From the NCBI GenBank assembly GCA_029059705.1, contig JAIDVM010000010.1, positions 24,678 through 88,677 of the forward strand: 64,000 nt of DNA, in the 5' to 3' direction. The stretch comes from Clostridia bacterium. Its GTDB lineage: Bacteria > Bacillota > Clostridia > Christensenellales > Borkfalkiaceae. Below are positions 7,369-15,082 of the stretch, piece after piece. Within the stretch, counting starts at the first letter, position 1; every line of letters starts with the position of its first letter. The translations under genes and the position numbers were made by a program. A model generated the notes under the pieces. That model saw nothing but the letters and a program-made list of their open reading frames with translations, did not search any database and was not told the origin of the DNA.

Positions 7369-8262
7369 TTATTTTTTAGGATACTTTGTTTTCACATCTG
7401 AAAGAAATTGTTCCACCATATTTTCGTGGTTATGTAAAAACCATTGAATATGATTTTTTATATAATCCTTACGATATTCTATATTATTCAAATCATTCGG
7501 TACTCTATACATTCGCGTATCAATACTATCAAAGCCTGTAAAAGGTTGTTCTAATCGTTCGTGCGCCATAGTAATATAATCACTATTATTATCAAAACCT
7601 ATAAAGTTTCTATTTAGTTGTTGACATACTCTTGCGCTTGTACCAGACCCAACAAAAGGGTCAACAACTAAATCACCAATATTTGATGAGGCTAACACCA
7701 TACGTTCAATCAATCCTTCTGGTTTTTGCGTTGGATGAGATTGTCTATTTTGATTGCAATAATGCACATGACTAAACTCCCAAACATTGCCTGGATTAGC
7801 TCCACGCATATTATTTACACTTCGATAAAATTTTTGTGGTATTCTAATATCATCAAGATTAAACGTAAAATTACTGCTTTTTGTAAACATCAAAATGTCA
7901 TCGTGGCGTGGACTAAATCCTTTTGTTTTTCCTATGCCTTGCGTATAGTACCAAGTTATCCAACTATTAAATAAAAAACCGAGTTCCTTATCTAATAACT
8001 GATAAATATATGAAATATATTTCATACCCATAAAGACATAAATGGTGCCCGTCGGTTTTAGTATGCGTTTTGCTTCAAGTAACCATTGTTTTGAAAATTC
8101 CAAATATTGTTCAAAATTTAAATGATCAGAGTTTATGCCATAATTTTTAGAAAGGTTATAGGGAGGGTCTGTTACAATTAAATCAACTGTTTCACTCTTA
8201 ATGTTTTTTAAGCCGTCAATTACATCTGTACAGTTTAATTCTATTTTTAATTCTTTATCCAC
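7369..8262 (-). CDS. Type II DNA adenine methyltransferase, beta class
   Basis: 297 residues. Catalytic motif IV (DLIVTDPPYNLSKNYG) is near residue 29 and the AdoMet-binding motif I (VDPFVGSGTSARV) is near residue 200, the order of the beta class, with the target-recognition region between them. DPPY indicates N6-adenine methylation. The conserved HPTQKPEGLIERM segment before motif I is also present. The start is GTG at 8262 with GAGG 8 nt upstream; it lies inside the 3' end of the restriction enzyme gene (16-bp overlap), so translation is coupled. The pair protects host DNA while its partner cuts unmodified DNA. The recognition site cannot be read from sequence. Confidence 0.92.
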   Translation of the reverse strand: MDKELKIELNCTDVIDGLKNIKSETVDLIVTDPPYNLSKNYGINSDHLNFEQYLEFSKQWLLEAKRILKPTGTIYVFMGMKYISYIYQLLDKELGFLFNSWITWYYTQGIGKTKGFSPRHDDILMFTKSSNFTFNLDDIRIPQKFYRSVNNMRGANPGNVWEFSHVHYCNQNRQSHPTQKPEGLIERMVLASSNIGDLVVDPFVGSGTSARVCQQLNRNFIGFDNNSDYITMAHERLEQPFTGFDSIDTRMYRVPNDLNNIEYRKDYIKNHIQWFLHNHENMVEQFLSDVKTKYPKK

Positions 8263-9011
8263 CCGTGCAACCTCGCTTCTCTAAACCAATCGTCTTCCGT
8301 TCGCCTACTACTACGTAAATATTTTTTATCAAGCATTTGGCAAAATTCCCAAGTAGTGTGATACTGATAATTAACATAATGAATATCTTTAATTTGTATT
8401 TGTCCCGTTCCCAAGGCTGGATTATAATTTATATCATATTCGGAAATATATTTTAAGTCATAAGCTTGCGCCTCTGTAATTTCCATTATTCCATCAATCA
8501 TCATTGTTGTTTCATTACGCCGTGAAAAAACTTTATGCTTTATACTCAATATAATAAATAAGAAATCAGGGTCCTTTATGTATTCTGTACGAATACGACT
8601 AAACGAAGTAATATTTGGTCCTTTCCCCGAATTTGGAATATCTTCGGCGGTAGCTTTTACATCAACGTTTCCAGTGCAAAAATCGCCCTTAACTTTAAAC
8701 TGTAAAATTATATCTGCAACACCCAAACGTTGTTGCACTTCAACATTTATTAGATTATATGTATTATTAACATCATCTTTAATATCAGCAAAAACTTCTC
8801 CACACCAAGCCTCAACCATAGGTCCAGCAATCTTATTGATATTTTCAAGAGGCAAACCCATTTTAAGATTAGTATTGATAAAAATACGATTGGTTTTAGT
8901 TTTTATGCGTTGGTTTAAAATGTTTTTAATGCTGGCGCAAATAAAATCTGAATTGTGTTTGTAATTATCAGACTCTACTGGAATTTTGAAAATAGCTTCT
9001 TCGTATTTCAT
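8247..9011 (-). CDS. Putative type II restriction endonuclease, PD-(D/E)XK-like
   Basis: 254 residues, identified mainly by its place: it overlaps the methyltransferase start and shares its strand and low GC content. A plausible PD-(D/E)XK active site is Asp100 (QRLGVADIIL) followed by Asp117-Val-Lys119 (GNVDVKATAED). The N-terminal EAWCGEVFADIKDD segment is acidic and could supply another ligand. I cannot name the family or the target site. The gene is first in a two-gene operon with its own promoter (9047-9075) and AAGGA ribosome site. No controller (C) protein gene is present, so timing of cutting versus methylation must rest on translational order or enzyme kinetics. Confidence 0.75.
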   Translation of the reverse strand: MKYEEAIFKIPVESDNYKHNSDFICASIKNILNQRIKTKTNRIFINTNLKMGLPLENINKIAGPMVEAWCGEVFADIKDDVNNTYNLINVEVQQRLGVADIILQFKVKGDFCTGNVDVKATAEDIPNSGKGPNITSFSRIRTEYIKDPDFLFIILSIKHKVFSRRNETTMMIDGIMEITEAQAYDLKYISEYDINYNPALGTGQIQIKDIHYVNYQYHTTWEFCQMLDKKYLRSSRRTEDDWFREARLHGWIKN

Positions 9012-9046
9012 TGGCGGTTTTTCCTTAAAATAAAAATTACATATTT

Positions 9047-9075
9047 ATCATAACACAAAACTCATTCATTTTCAA
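9047..9075 (-). promoter_or_regulatory. Promoter of the restriction-modification operon
   Basis: Minus strand: TTGAAA (9070-9075), 17-bp spacer, TATGAT (9047-9052); 36 bp to the endonuclease ATG. Confidence 0.65.
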
Positions 9076-9136
9076 GCTTATTAGATAGGCAAAATAGCCT
9101 TTGGCGTCGTGGCGGGTGCTTGATATATTGTCGTAT

Positions 9137-9168
9137 AAAAAAAGTACGAACGCAATGGTTCGTACTTT
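9137..9168 (-). terminator. Terminator of the tRNA operon
   Basis: AAAGTACGAAC / GTTCGTACTTT stem (9141-9151 with 9158-9168), followed on the minus strand by seven or more T residues. It lies 8 bp after the last tRNA. Confidence 0.9.
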
Positions 9169-9176
9169 AACTATAG

Positions 9177-9261
9177 TGGTGGGAGGTGGTGGATTCGAAC
9201 CACCGAAGTCGGAGACGTCAGATTTACAGTCTGATGCATTTGGCCACTCTGCAAACCGCCC
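9177..9261 (-). tRNA. tRNA-Tyr (GTA)
   Basis: Class II tRNA with anticodon GTA in CTGTAAA, a long variable arm, a GGTGG-TTCGAAT-CCACC T arm and encoded CCA. The acceptor stem has one C4-U69 mismatch (5' GGGCGGT against ACCTCCC). Confidence 0.93.
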
Positions 9262-9297
9262 ATATTAAATTTATACCCCGTCTAAGCGGGGTAATGC

Positions 9298-9373
9298 TGG
9301 AGCTGGTGATTGGAATCGAACCCACAACCTGCTGATTACAAATCAGCTGCTCTGCCAATTGAGCTACACCAGC
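9298..9373 (-). tRNA. tRNA-Thr (TGT)
   Basis: Anticodon TGT in TTTGTAA, acceptor GCTGGTG / CACCAGC, encoded CCA. The T stem has a G51-A63 mismatch. Confidence 0.93.
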
Positions 9374-9391
9374 ATTGCTGCCCGTATAGGG

Positions 9392-9467
9392 TGGTGCCTT
9401 GGGGTGGAATCGAACCGCCGACATACGGATTTTCAGTCCGGCGCTCTACCGACTGAGCTACCAAGGC
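9392..9467 (-). tRNA. tRNA-Phe (GAA)
   Basis: Anticodon GAA in CTGAAAA, acceptor GCCTTGG / CCAAGGC, encoded CCA; a normal cloverleaf. Confidence 0.95.
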
Positions 9468-9496
9468 ATTTACGCCTTTCGGCGTTTAAAAAATTT

Positions 9497-9574
9497 TGGC
9501 GACCCGAAACGGGCTCGAACCGTCGACCTCCAGCGTGACAGGCTGGCGCTCTAACCAAACTGAGCTATCGGGCC
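9497..9574 (-). tRNA. tRNA-Asp (GTC)
   Basis: Anticodon GTC in CTGTCAC, acceptor GGCCCGA / TCGGGTC with one G-U pair, discriminator G, encoded CCA. A short GAAA-loop hairpin separates it from tRNA-Phe. Confidence 0.95.
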
Positions 9575-9607
9575 AAAAAGTTTATTTTCCTTATTTAATA
9601 TAAAGGA

Positions 9608-9684
9608 TGGTGGGCCTTCACGGACTCGAACCGCGGACCAATCGGTTATGAGCCGACCGCTCTAACCAACTGAGCTAAAGGCCC
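9608..9684 (-). tRNA. tRNA-Met (CAT), elongator
   Basis: Anticodon CAT in CTCATAA, acceptor GGGCCTT / AAGGCCC, encoded CCA. G1-C72 pairing and the lack of GGG/CCC in the anticodon stem exclude the initiator. The order Met-Asp-Phe-Thr-Tyr matches Bacillus-type clusters and favours Met over lysidine-modified Ile2, which has the same anticodon. Confidence 0.85.
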
Positions 9685-9721
9685 TTAAAATAAGGAACTG
9701 CGTTTTGCACAACGCTTACAT

Positions 9722-9750
9722 ATAATAATATACCGCAAAAATTTTGTCAA
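9722..9750 (-). promoter_or_regulatory. Promoter of the tRNA operon
   Basis: Minus strand: perfect TTGACA (9745-9750), 17-bp spacer, TATTAT (9722-9727). The start point near 9715 gives a 30-nt leader. Confidence 0.85.
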
Positions 9751-9881
9751 GTAATTTTTAAAGCAATTTTCATAAATTTTTAGCGGCTTCAACAATACAA
9801 AACAATTTAAAAATTTACATAATTTTACAAATTTTTTAAACGTGAAAGCTGTAATATTTTAAAAAAACCACGGAGAAAAAT

Positions 9882-10193
9882 ATGGTAGTTACGGGATATT
9901 CAAAAAATCAAACGTTGTACATAAGCCTTTCGGGCGAAATGGACGAATGTTCGGCGCAAGCCGCTCGCAATAAATGCGATAAATTAATCGAGGACAACCT
10001 CGGCGTAAAAAAAATTGTAATAAATCTTTCCGACGTGGCGTTTATGGATTCCACGGGCATCGGTTTTTTAATAGGAAGATACAAAAAAGCCGCAAAGCTT
10101 TCGGTGCCGCTTTACATAGCAAAACCAAATTTTGCGGCTGACAAAATTCTTAATTTAAGCGGAATATACTCGCTTATACCCAAAGCGGAATAA
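9882..10193 (+). CDS. spoIIAA: Anti-sigma-F factor antagonist SpoIIAA
   Basis: A 103-residue STAS-domain protein. The segment DVAFMDSTGIGFLIGRYK holds the serine (Ser of DST, about residue 57) that SpoIIAB phosphorylates. In its unphosphorylated form SpoIIAA displaces sigma F from SpoIIAB in the forespore, turning on the first compartment-specific sporulation programme. It is first of three genes in the classic order spoIIAA-spoIIAB-sigF, with 11 bp to the next gene. A GGAG ribosome site precedes the ATG. I find no convincing sigma-H promoter or 0A box in the AT-rich 190 bp upstream. Confidence 0.95.
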   Translation: MVVTGYSKNQTLYISLSGEMDECSAQAARNKCDKLIEDNLGVKKIVINLSDVAFMDSTGIGFLIGRYKKAAKLSVPLYIAKPNFAADKILNLSGIYSLIPKAE

Positions 10194-10204
10194 AGGACGA
10201 TAAT

Positions 10205-10642
10205 ATGACGAAAAATTATTTAAAACTTCAATTTTATTCACTTCCCCGCAATCAGGCGTTCGCTCGCGACGCCGTTGCCGCGTTCTGTCTTGAATTAAAT
10301 CCAACGCTTGCCGACTTATCGGACGTAAAAACCGCCGTTTCCGAAGCGGTTACGAACTGCACGGTGCACGCCTACAAGGGCAATTTGGGGCTTGTAACCG
10401 TGGAGTGCGAAATCGAGGAAGAACAATTACATATAAAAATCAGCGACACGGGGCGGGGCATACCCGACGTAAGCAAGGCTATTCAGCCCTTTTTTACGTC
10501 TGCGCCGTCGGAAGAGCGCTCGGGCATGGGCTTTACCATTATGCAAACCTTTATGGACGAATTTAAAGTGAATTCCATTAAAGGCGAGGGCACCGTCGTT
10601 TATATGTCAAAAAGTTTTAAAGCGGAAGTGGAGAATGTTTGA
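10205..10642 (+). CDS. spoIIAB: Anti-sigma-F factor / serine kinase SpoIIAB
   Basis: A 145-residue GHKL ATPase-kinase. The N box (AVSEAVTNCTVHAY, near residue 57), G1 box (DTGRGIP, near 94) and G2 box (ERSGMGFTIMQ, near 114) are complete. It binds sigma F with ATP and keeps it inactive, and phosphorylates SpoIIAA. The length fits the family (about 140-150). Its end overlaps the sigF start by 8 bp, so anti-sigma and sigma are made in step. Confidence 0.95.
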   Translation: MTKNYLKLQFYSLPRNQAFARDAVAAFCLELNPTLADLSDVKTAVSEAVTNCTVHAYKGNLGLVTVECEIEEEQLHIKISDTGRGIPDVSKAIQPFFTSAPSEERSGMGFTIMQTFMDEFKVNSIKGEGTVVYMSKSFKAEVENV

Positions 10643-11360
10643 CGTCGAAGAGACGAACGACCTGATAAGAAGAGCAAAACAAGGTGACGGCGAGGCAAAG
10701 GAAAAGCTTTTGCTTGAAAACGGCAACCTGATAAAGAGCATAGTGCGCCGCTACCTTAACAAAGGTGTGGAATACGACGACTTGTATCAGCTTGCAAGCA
10801 TGGGGCTTTTAAAGGCGATCAACGGCTTTGACGAAAGCTTTAACGTGCGGTTTTCAACCTACGCCGTGCCCATGATTGCGGGTGAAATAAAAAGATTTAT
10901 GCGCGACGACGGCAGCATAAAGGTTTCGCGCGCAATGAAAAGCTGCGCAAAACAAATAAACGCTTATATCGAAAAATTTTCGTCTGCGCACGGCAGACAG
11001 CCAACCTTAAAGGAAATTTCAAAAGAGTTCTCTATGCCCGAAAGCGAAGTCGTATTCACAATGGGTTCTACGCGCATGCCCGTTTCGATTTATGCGCAAG
11101 GGGAGTATAAGGACGAAAAGGGGCAGGAGCTTTTGGATAAGCTGCCGGTCGAGGACAGACAGGAAGAAATTATTGAGTCGTTGCAGCTTAAAACGGCAAT
11201 AGACGGCTTGCCCGAACGCGACAAAAAAGTTATAATGCTAAGGTATTTCAGGGATATGACGCAAAGCGAGGTTGCAACGATGCTCGGCGTTTCGCAGGTT
11301 CAGGTTTCTCGCATAGAAAACAAAATAATGGAAAATTTCAGAAAATCCTTAACGGGCTGA
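10635..11360 (+). CDS. sigF: RNA polymerase sporulation sigma factor SigF
   Basis: A 241-residue sigma-70 protein without region 1.1. Region 2 carries YDDLYQLASMGLLKAI and RFSTYAVPMIAGEIKRFMRD (core binding and -10 recognition); region 3 is centred on GRQPTLKEISKEF; region 4 has the helix-turn-helix MTQSEVATMLGVSQVQVSRI near the C-terminus. The position directly after spoIIAB separates it from the similar SigG. It directs forespore transcription soon after septation. It ends the operon, with a strong terminator 1 bp after the stop. Confidence 0.95.
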   Translation: MFDVEETNDLIRRAKQGDGEAKEKLLLENGNLIKSIVRRYLNKGVEYDDLYQLASMGLLKAINGFDESFNVRFSTYAVPMIAGEIKRFMRDDGSIKVSRAMKSCAKQINAYIEKFSSAHGRQPTLKEISKEFSMPESEVVFTMGSTRMPVSIYAQGEYKDEKGQELLDKLPVEDRQEEIIESLQLKTAIDGLPERDKKVIMLRYFRDMTQSEVATMLGVSQVQVSRIENKIMENFRKSLTG

Positions 11361-11391
11361 AAGGCGGGTGCAAAACCCGCCTTGTTTTTTG
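11361..11391 (+). terminator. Terminator of the spoIIA operon
   Basis: AAGGCGGGT / ACCCGCCTT stem with a 5-nt loop, followed by GTTTTTTG. Confidence 0.9.
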
Positions 11392-11401
11392 TTTTAAATC
11401 C

Positions 11402-11430
11402 TTGTCAAAAGCCGCGCGCGGTGGTATAAT
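11402..11430 (+). promoter_or_regulatory. Promoter of the aminotransferase gene
   Basis: TTGTCA (11402-11407), 17-bp spacer, TATAAT (11425-11430); 30 bp to the ATG. Confidence 0.8.
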
Positions 11431-11460
11431 TGTTTTGATAATTAAGCGAGGTTTAACCGA

Positions 11461-12651
11461 ATGATTAACGAAAAAAACGTGCGGCTCGGCAAGACGCGTT
11501 CGTCTATAAGGGAGCTGTTCGAATACGGCAAAAAGCGCAAGGCGGAAATAGGGGAAGAGAACGTTTTCGATTTTTCGCTCGGCAATCCCAGCGTTCCCGC
11601 GCCGCCCGAAGTAAGCGCGGCTTTAAAGGAAATAATCGACACCTTCGACCCCGTTTTATTGCACGGCTATACCTCGGCGCAAGGAGATTACTCCGTGCGT
11701 AAAACCGTTGCGGAATATATAAATTCGCGTTTTAAAACCGTGCTCACCGCCGATTGTATTTATATGACGTGCGGCGCGGCGGCTTCGCTTACCATAACCT
11801 TAAACGCACTTTTAAATGCGGGCGACGAGGTAATAACCTTTGCGCCGTACTTCCCCGAATACAAGGTTTTCACCGAGCACGCGGGCGGAAAACTGATTGC
11901 CGTAGAGTGCGAGGACGAAACCTTTCAGATAGATTTTGAAAAGCTTAAAAAAGCTTTGTCGCCCACAACCAAGGCGGTTATCGTCAACTCTCCCAACAAC
12001 CCCAGCGGCGTAGTTTATAGCGAAAAGTCAATGATATTACTGGGGCAACTGCTTGAAGAGCACTCGAAAAAACATAATAATCCCGTTTATTTAATTTCGG
12101 ACGAGCCTTACCGCGAGCTTGTATACGAAAAAAGCGTCAGGGTGCCGTATATCATGGACTTTTACGCAAACAGCGTTGTTTGTTATTCCTATTCCAAAAG
12201 CCTTTCTCTCCCCGGCGAGAGAATAGGTTATATTGCCGTGAACAACAAAATGAAAAGCTTTGAAGACGTTTACGCGGGCGTGTGCGGTGCGGGGCGCGCG
12301 CTGGGCTTCGTCTGCGCGCCAAACCTCTTTCAGCAGCTCGTCAAAAAAGCTTGCGGCTTAACCTCGGACGTTTCCGTTTATAAGAAAAACCGCGACGTGC
12401 TTTACGCCGCGCTTACCGAATACGGCTATAAAGCGGTTAAGCCCGACGGCGCGTTTTATATGTTTGTAAAAGCCTTTGAAGAGGACGCAAAGGCGTTTTG
12501 CGAGCGCGCTAAGGATTTTGAACTGCTGATAGTCGCCGGCGACGACTTCGGCTGCAAGGGCTATGCGCGAATTTCATATTGCGTTTCGCCCGAAATGCTG
12601 CACCGCGCTTTGCCCGCCTTTAAAAAACTTGCCGAAAGTTATAAAAAATAA
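11461..12651 (+). CDS. PLP-dependent aminotransferase, class I/II
   Basis: 396 residues with the fold-type I aminotransferase layout: substrate-binding FSLGNPSVPAPPEV near residue 40, the cofactor-stacking TCGAAASLTITLNALL near 102, the NSPNNPSG motif near 178, SDEPYRELVY (PLP pyridine and phenol contacts) near 218, and the Schiff-base lysine in SYSKSLSLPGERIGY near 243. This layout fits aspartate/aromatic aminotransferases that use 2-oxoglutarate. The exact amino acid cannot be told. It is monocistronic, with its own promoter and a GAGG site, and is followed by the ferritin gene with a separate promoter. Confidence 0.92.
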   Translation: MINEKNVRLGKTRSSIRELFEYGKKRKAEIGEENVFDFSLGNPSVPAPPEVSAALKEIIDTFDPVLLHGYTSAQGDYSVRKTVAEYINSRFKTVLTADCIYMTCGAAASLTITLNALLNAGDEVITFAPYFPEYKVFTEHAGGKLIAVECEDETFQIDFEKLKKALSPTTKAVIVNSPNNPSGVVYSEKSMILLGQLLEEHSKKHNNPVYLISDEPYRELVYEKSVRVPYIMDFYANSVVCYSYSKSLSLPGERIGYIAVNNKMKSFEDVYAGVCGAGRALGFVCAPNLFQQLVKKACGLTSDVSVYKKNRDVLYAALTEYGYKAVKPDGAFYMFVKAFEEDAKAFCERAKDFELLIVAGDDFGCKGYARISYCVSPEMLHRALPAFKKLAESYKK

Positions 12652-12663
12652 CCTTTAAAACAG

Positions 12664-12691
12664 TTGCCGTAAAAAATTTAACTGATATAAT
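12664..12691 (+). promoter_or_regulatory. Promoter of the ferritin gene
   Basis: TTGCCG (12664-12669), 16-bp spacer, TATAAT (12686-12691), followed by an AAGGAGG ribosome site. No Fur-box-like repeat is evident. Confidence 0.7.
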
Positions 12692-12720
12692 TTATTTGAA
12701 ATCTAAGGAGGATTATTTAA

Positions 12721-13239
12721 ATGATAAACGAAAAAATCGCAAAGCTCATAAACGAGCAGGTAAACAAGGAGCTCTATTCGGGATATCTCTATCTCGATTT
12801 TGCAAACTATTACGCTGACGAAGGGCTTGACGGCTTTGCGCATTGGTACGAAATTCAGGCGCAGGAAGAGCGCGACCACGCTATGATGATGAGAAGATAC
12901 TTAATCGATAACGGCGTGCGCGTAACCTTTGACAAAATCGCAAAGCCCGACAAAACCTTTTCTAAAATAAGCGACCCTCTCGAAGCGGGTTACGAGCATG
13001 AAAAATACGTAACCTCGTTAATCAACGACATTTATTCCGCAGCTTTTGCAATTAAGGACTTTAAAACCATGCAGTTTTTGGATTGGTTCATTAAAGAGCA
13101 GGGCGAGGAAGAGAAGAACGCCGAGGACATGATTAAAAAAATGCAGCTTTTCGGGCACGACGCAAAGGGCTTATACGCGCTCAATCAGGAGCTTGCCGCA
13201 AGAGTTTACACCCCGTCGGCAACCGGCCCCGCAATGTAA
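12721..13239 (+). CDS. ftnA: Ferritin, non-heme
   Basis: A 172-residue four-helix-bundle ferritin of the bacterial FtnA type. Ferroxidase ligands are visible: Glu17 (NKELYSGYLYLDF), Glu50 with His53 (QAQEERDHAMMM), Glu near 94 (YEHEKYV) and the EQGEEEKNAED acidic stretch near residue 126. It stores iron by oxidising Fe2+ inside a 24-mer shell and limits Fenton chemistry. A very strong ribosome site (AAGGAGG) suggests high expression. It ends at a long terminator shared with the convergent DegV gene. Confidence 0.95.
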   Translation: MINEKIAKLINEQVNKELYSGYLYLDFANYYADEGLDGFAHWYEIQAQEERDHAMMMRRYLIDNGVRVTFDKIAKPDKTFSKISDPLEAGYEHEKYVTSLINDIYSAAFAIKDFKTMQFLDWFIKEQGEEEKNAEDMIKKMQLFGHDAKGLYALNQELAARVYTPSATGPAM

Positions 13240-13265
13240 CCGTTTATTTAAAAACCGCTAAAATC

Positions 13266-13302
13266 AACGCCCCGCAAGGATAACCTTGCGGGGCGTTTTT
13301 GT
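13266..13302. terminator. Strong bidirectional terminator
   Basis: A 14-bp stem, AACGCCCCGCAAGG / CCTTGCGGGGCGTT, with loop ATAA, followed by TTTG. It sits between convergent genes. Confidence 0.92.
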
Positions 13303-13308
13303 TTGAAC

Positions 13309-14154
13309 TTATTTTGCAAAAAACGCAACGGCAATCGCGTTGGGGCCGACGTGCGTGCCTATCGTGCTGCCTATCAGATAGGAGGGAACGCTGTCAGTGC
13401 TGTTCTTCCAAAGCTTTTCGCTGTCGTGCAGATATTTTTTTAAATAATCGTCCGAAAGTCCCGAATATCCAAGGGTGTACGGCTTTTCAAAGTCTATTCC
13501 GCCGCACTTTTCAACAAGCTGATTTAAAAGATTGTTGCCCTTTTTAGAGCCTATCGCCTTGCCCACGAGTTTAACTTCGCCTTTAATAACCGAAACGACA
13601 GGCTTAATAGAAAGTATTCCGCCCGCAACAGCCGCCGCCGCGGAAATTCTGCCGCCCTTTCTCAAATAAGTTAAAGTGTCTAAAAGCGCCAAAACCTGAA
13701 TTTTATGTTTGCTTTGTTCAAGCTCTTTAACGATTTCGTCAACCGAAAGTCCGTCTTTTAACAGCCTAACGGCATATTGCAATAAAACCCGCTCGCCGAT
13801 TGAAGCGTTTAAGCTGTCCACAACGCGCACCTTTCCGCCGAATTTTTTTGCGGCTTTCACGGCGCAGGAATACGTGCCCGAAAGCTTTGACGAAATGGTA
13901 ATTGCTATCACCTCGTCGCCGTTTTCGGTAAGCTTTTTAAAGTTTTCCTCAAAACGGAACTCGTTAATCTGGCTCGTCTGCGGAAGCTCGTCGCTTTCGA
14001 TAAGCTTTTCAAAAAATTCCTTGTGGGTTAAATTTATCCCGTCTAAAAATTCCTCGTTTCCAAACCGCACCTGCATAGGAATAAGGGTAACGCCAAGTTT
14101 TTCGGCTTCCGCAAGCTCCAAATCCGACGCCGAATCAACCAAAATTTTAATCAT
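13309..14154 (-). CDS. DegV family fatty-acid-binding protein
   Basis: 281 residues, the usual length of the family. The N-terminal domain opens with ILVDSASDLELAEAEKLGV, and the conserved segments TSQINEFRFEENF, AITISSKLSGTYSCA, DSLNASIGERVL and LLDTLTYLRKGGRIS are present; TIGTHVGPNAIAVAF closes the fatty-acid tunnel near the C-terminus. DegV/FakB proteins bind a fatty acid and in the Fak system present it to the kinase FakA; no fakA lies nearby, so the partner is unknown. It has its own promoter at 14211-14240 on the minus strand. Confidence 0.93.
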   Translation of the reverse strand: MIKILVDSASDLELAEAEKLGVTLIPMQVRFGNEEFLDGINLTHKEFFEKLIESDELPQTSQINEFRFEENFKKLTENGDEVIAITISSKLSGTYSCAVKAAKKFGGKVRVVDSLNASIGERVLLQYAVRLLKDGLSVDEIVKELEQSKHKIQVLALLDTLTYLRKGGRISAAAAVAGGILSIKPVVSVIKGEVKLVGKAIGSKKGNNLLNQLVEKCGGIDFEKPYTLGYSGLSDDYLKKYLHDSEKLWKNSTDSVPSYLIGSTIGTHVGPNAIAVAFFAK

Positions 14155-14210
14155 TGCTTCTCCTTATGTCGTTATTTTCAGTAAATAACGGACTTTTATC
14201 AACAATTATA

Positions 14211-14240
14211 ATTATATTTGTTTTATATTCAACAAGTCAA
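14211..14240 (-). promoter_or_regulatory. Promoter of the DegV gene
   Basis: Minus strand: TTGACT (14235-14240), 18-bp spacer, TATAAT (14211-14216). Confidence 0.7.
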
Positions 14241-14272
14241 CTAAATATTGTCGATAAAATTAAATTACAAAC

Positions 14273-14295
14273 AAAAAGGCGGCAAAACTGCCGCC
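14273..14295 (-). terminator. Terminator of the lipoprotein gene
   Basis: GGCGGCA / TGCCGCC stem with a 4-nt loop; on the minus strand it is followed by TTTTTG. Confidence 0.85.
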
Positions 14296-14315
14296 CGAAA
14301 ATATTGTAAATTTAA

Positions 14316-15014
14316 TTATTGATTATCCGAACTGTAAACGAGCACGTGATTTGCCGTTGGCGCGGGTGCAACCGTCGTGCCATAATCGTAAAATCTGAAT
14401 TCGGTTGTTAAATCCGAGCCGTCTTGTCCCATTACAAATCTGTTTAACAATGCATTGTCGCCGTTTCCGTTGAAATAGCATTTAAGCCAGGCGCCGTCTT
14501 CGGGCTGCGCTAAATAACAGTTATCCTCCGCATTGTAAGTAAATTCCATTTCCTTTATAATGTCAAGGTGGGCGGTGGCGGAAATATAAATTGCTGAAAG
14601 TTCGGCAAACGAAGTTATTTTTTTGCCCGCAATTTGTTCGCACATATCGGTTACGGAGTTTGTCGTTGTATAAGGCGGTTGTTCGGACGGTGACGGTACT
14701 TCGTACTCTTTAATAACGAAACTTTCTCCGTCGCCCTCTGCTACGACCGTATAATCCTCGCTCGTGTTCATAAACATTCTTTTGTTTGCGCCGTCCACAA
14801 AAATAGTGTTGTCAACGGGGTAGAGCGAAAAAGTTACGTTTTCGGCGTTTATCGTGTTGTCAAACGCCTTTTTAATCTGTTCCTTCGTCAGCTCTACGGC
14901 TACGGGCGGTTCGGGTGTTGGTGTGGGTACGTTTCCGCCTCCGCACGCCGCAAAGGCGAGTGAGAGCGCGAGTGCTGCGGAAATTGCCGCAAGTGTTGCA
15001 AAAAATTTTTTCAT
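14316..15014 (-). CDS. Putative lipoprotein of unknown function
   Basis: 232 residues. A lipoprotein signal peptide is clear: MKKFFATLAAISAALALSLA with the lipobox AFAACGGG, so Cys24 would be lipidated at the outer face of the membrane. A proline-rich linker (PTPTPEPP) follows, then a beta-rich domain without recognised family. In-frame codons extend upstream to 15083, but GGAGG at 15017-15021 and the signal peptide fix the start at 15014. Only 40 bp separate this ATG from the terminator of the structured RNA at 15054-15284, and that gap has no room for a promoter. Transcription therefore probably depends on readthrough from the RNA. Confidence 0.8.
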   Translation of the reverse strand: MKKFFATLAAISAALALSLAFAACGGGNVPTPTPEPPVAVELTKEQIKKAFDNTINAENVTFSLYPVDNTIFVDGANKRMFMNTSEDYTVVAEGDGESFVIKEYEVPSPSEQPPYTTTNSVTDMCEQIAGKKITSFAELSAIYISATAHLDIIKEMEFTYNAEDNCYLAQPEDGAWLKCYFNGNGDNALLNRFVMGQDGSDLTTEFRFYDYGTTVAPAPTANHVLVYSSDNQ

Positions 15015-15053
15015 GGGTTCCTCCAATAGTTTTATTCGGGGATATTTTTGCGC

Positions 15054-15082
15054 AAAAAAAATGCGCCTCATCAAGAGACGCA
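15054..15082 (-). terminator. Terminator of the structured RNA
   Basis: Minus strand: TGCGTCTC-TTGAT-GAGGCGCA (15062-15082) followed by eight T residues. It lies 33 bp upstream of the GGAGG of the lipoprotein gene. Confidence 0.88.

Noticed and set aside
9224..9424. 66-codon open frame on the minus strand
   Set aside because: It reads through tRNA-Tyr, tRNA-Thr and part of tRNA-Phe.
9608..9684. Initiator tRNA-fMet as an alternative for the CAT tRNA
   Set aside because: The G1-C72 pair and absence of three G-C pairs in the anticodon stem exclude the initiator.
9743..9751. TTTGTCAAG, similar to a 0A box, 130 bp upstream of spoIIAA
   Set aside because: It coincides with the -35 hexamer of the divergent tRNA promoter and misses the consensus; too far for a normal spoIIA control site.
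14248..14256. TTGTCGATA near the DegV promoter, similar to a 0A box
   Set aside because: Single, imperfect and without sporulation context.
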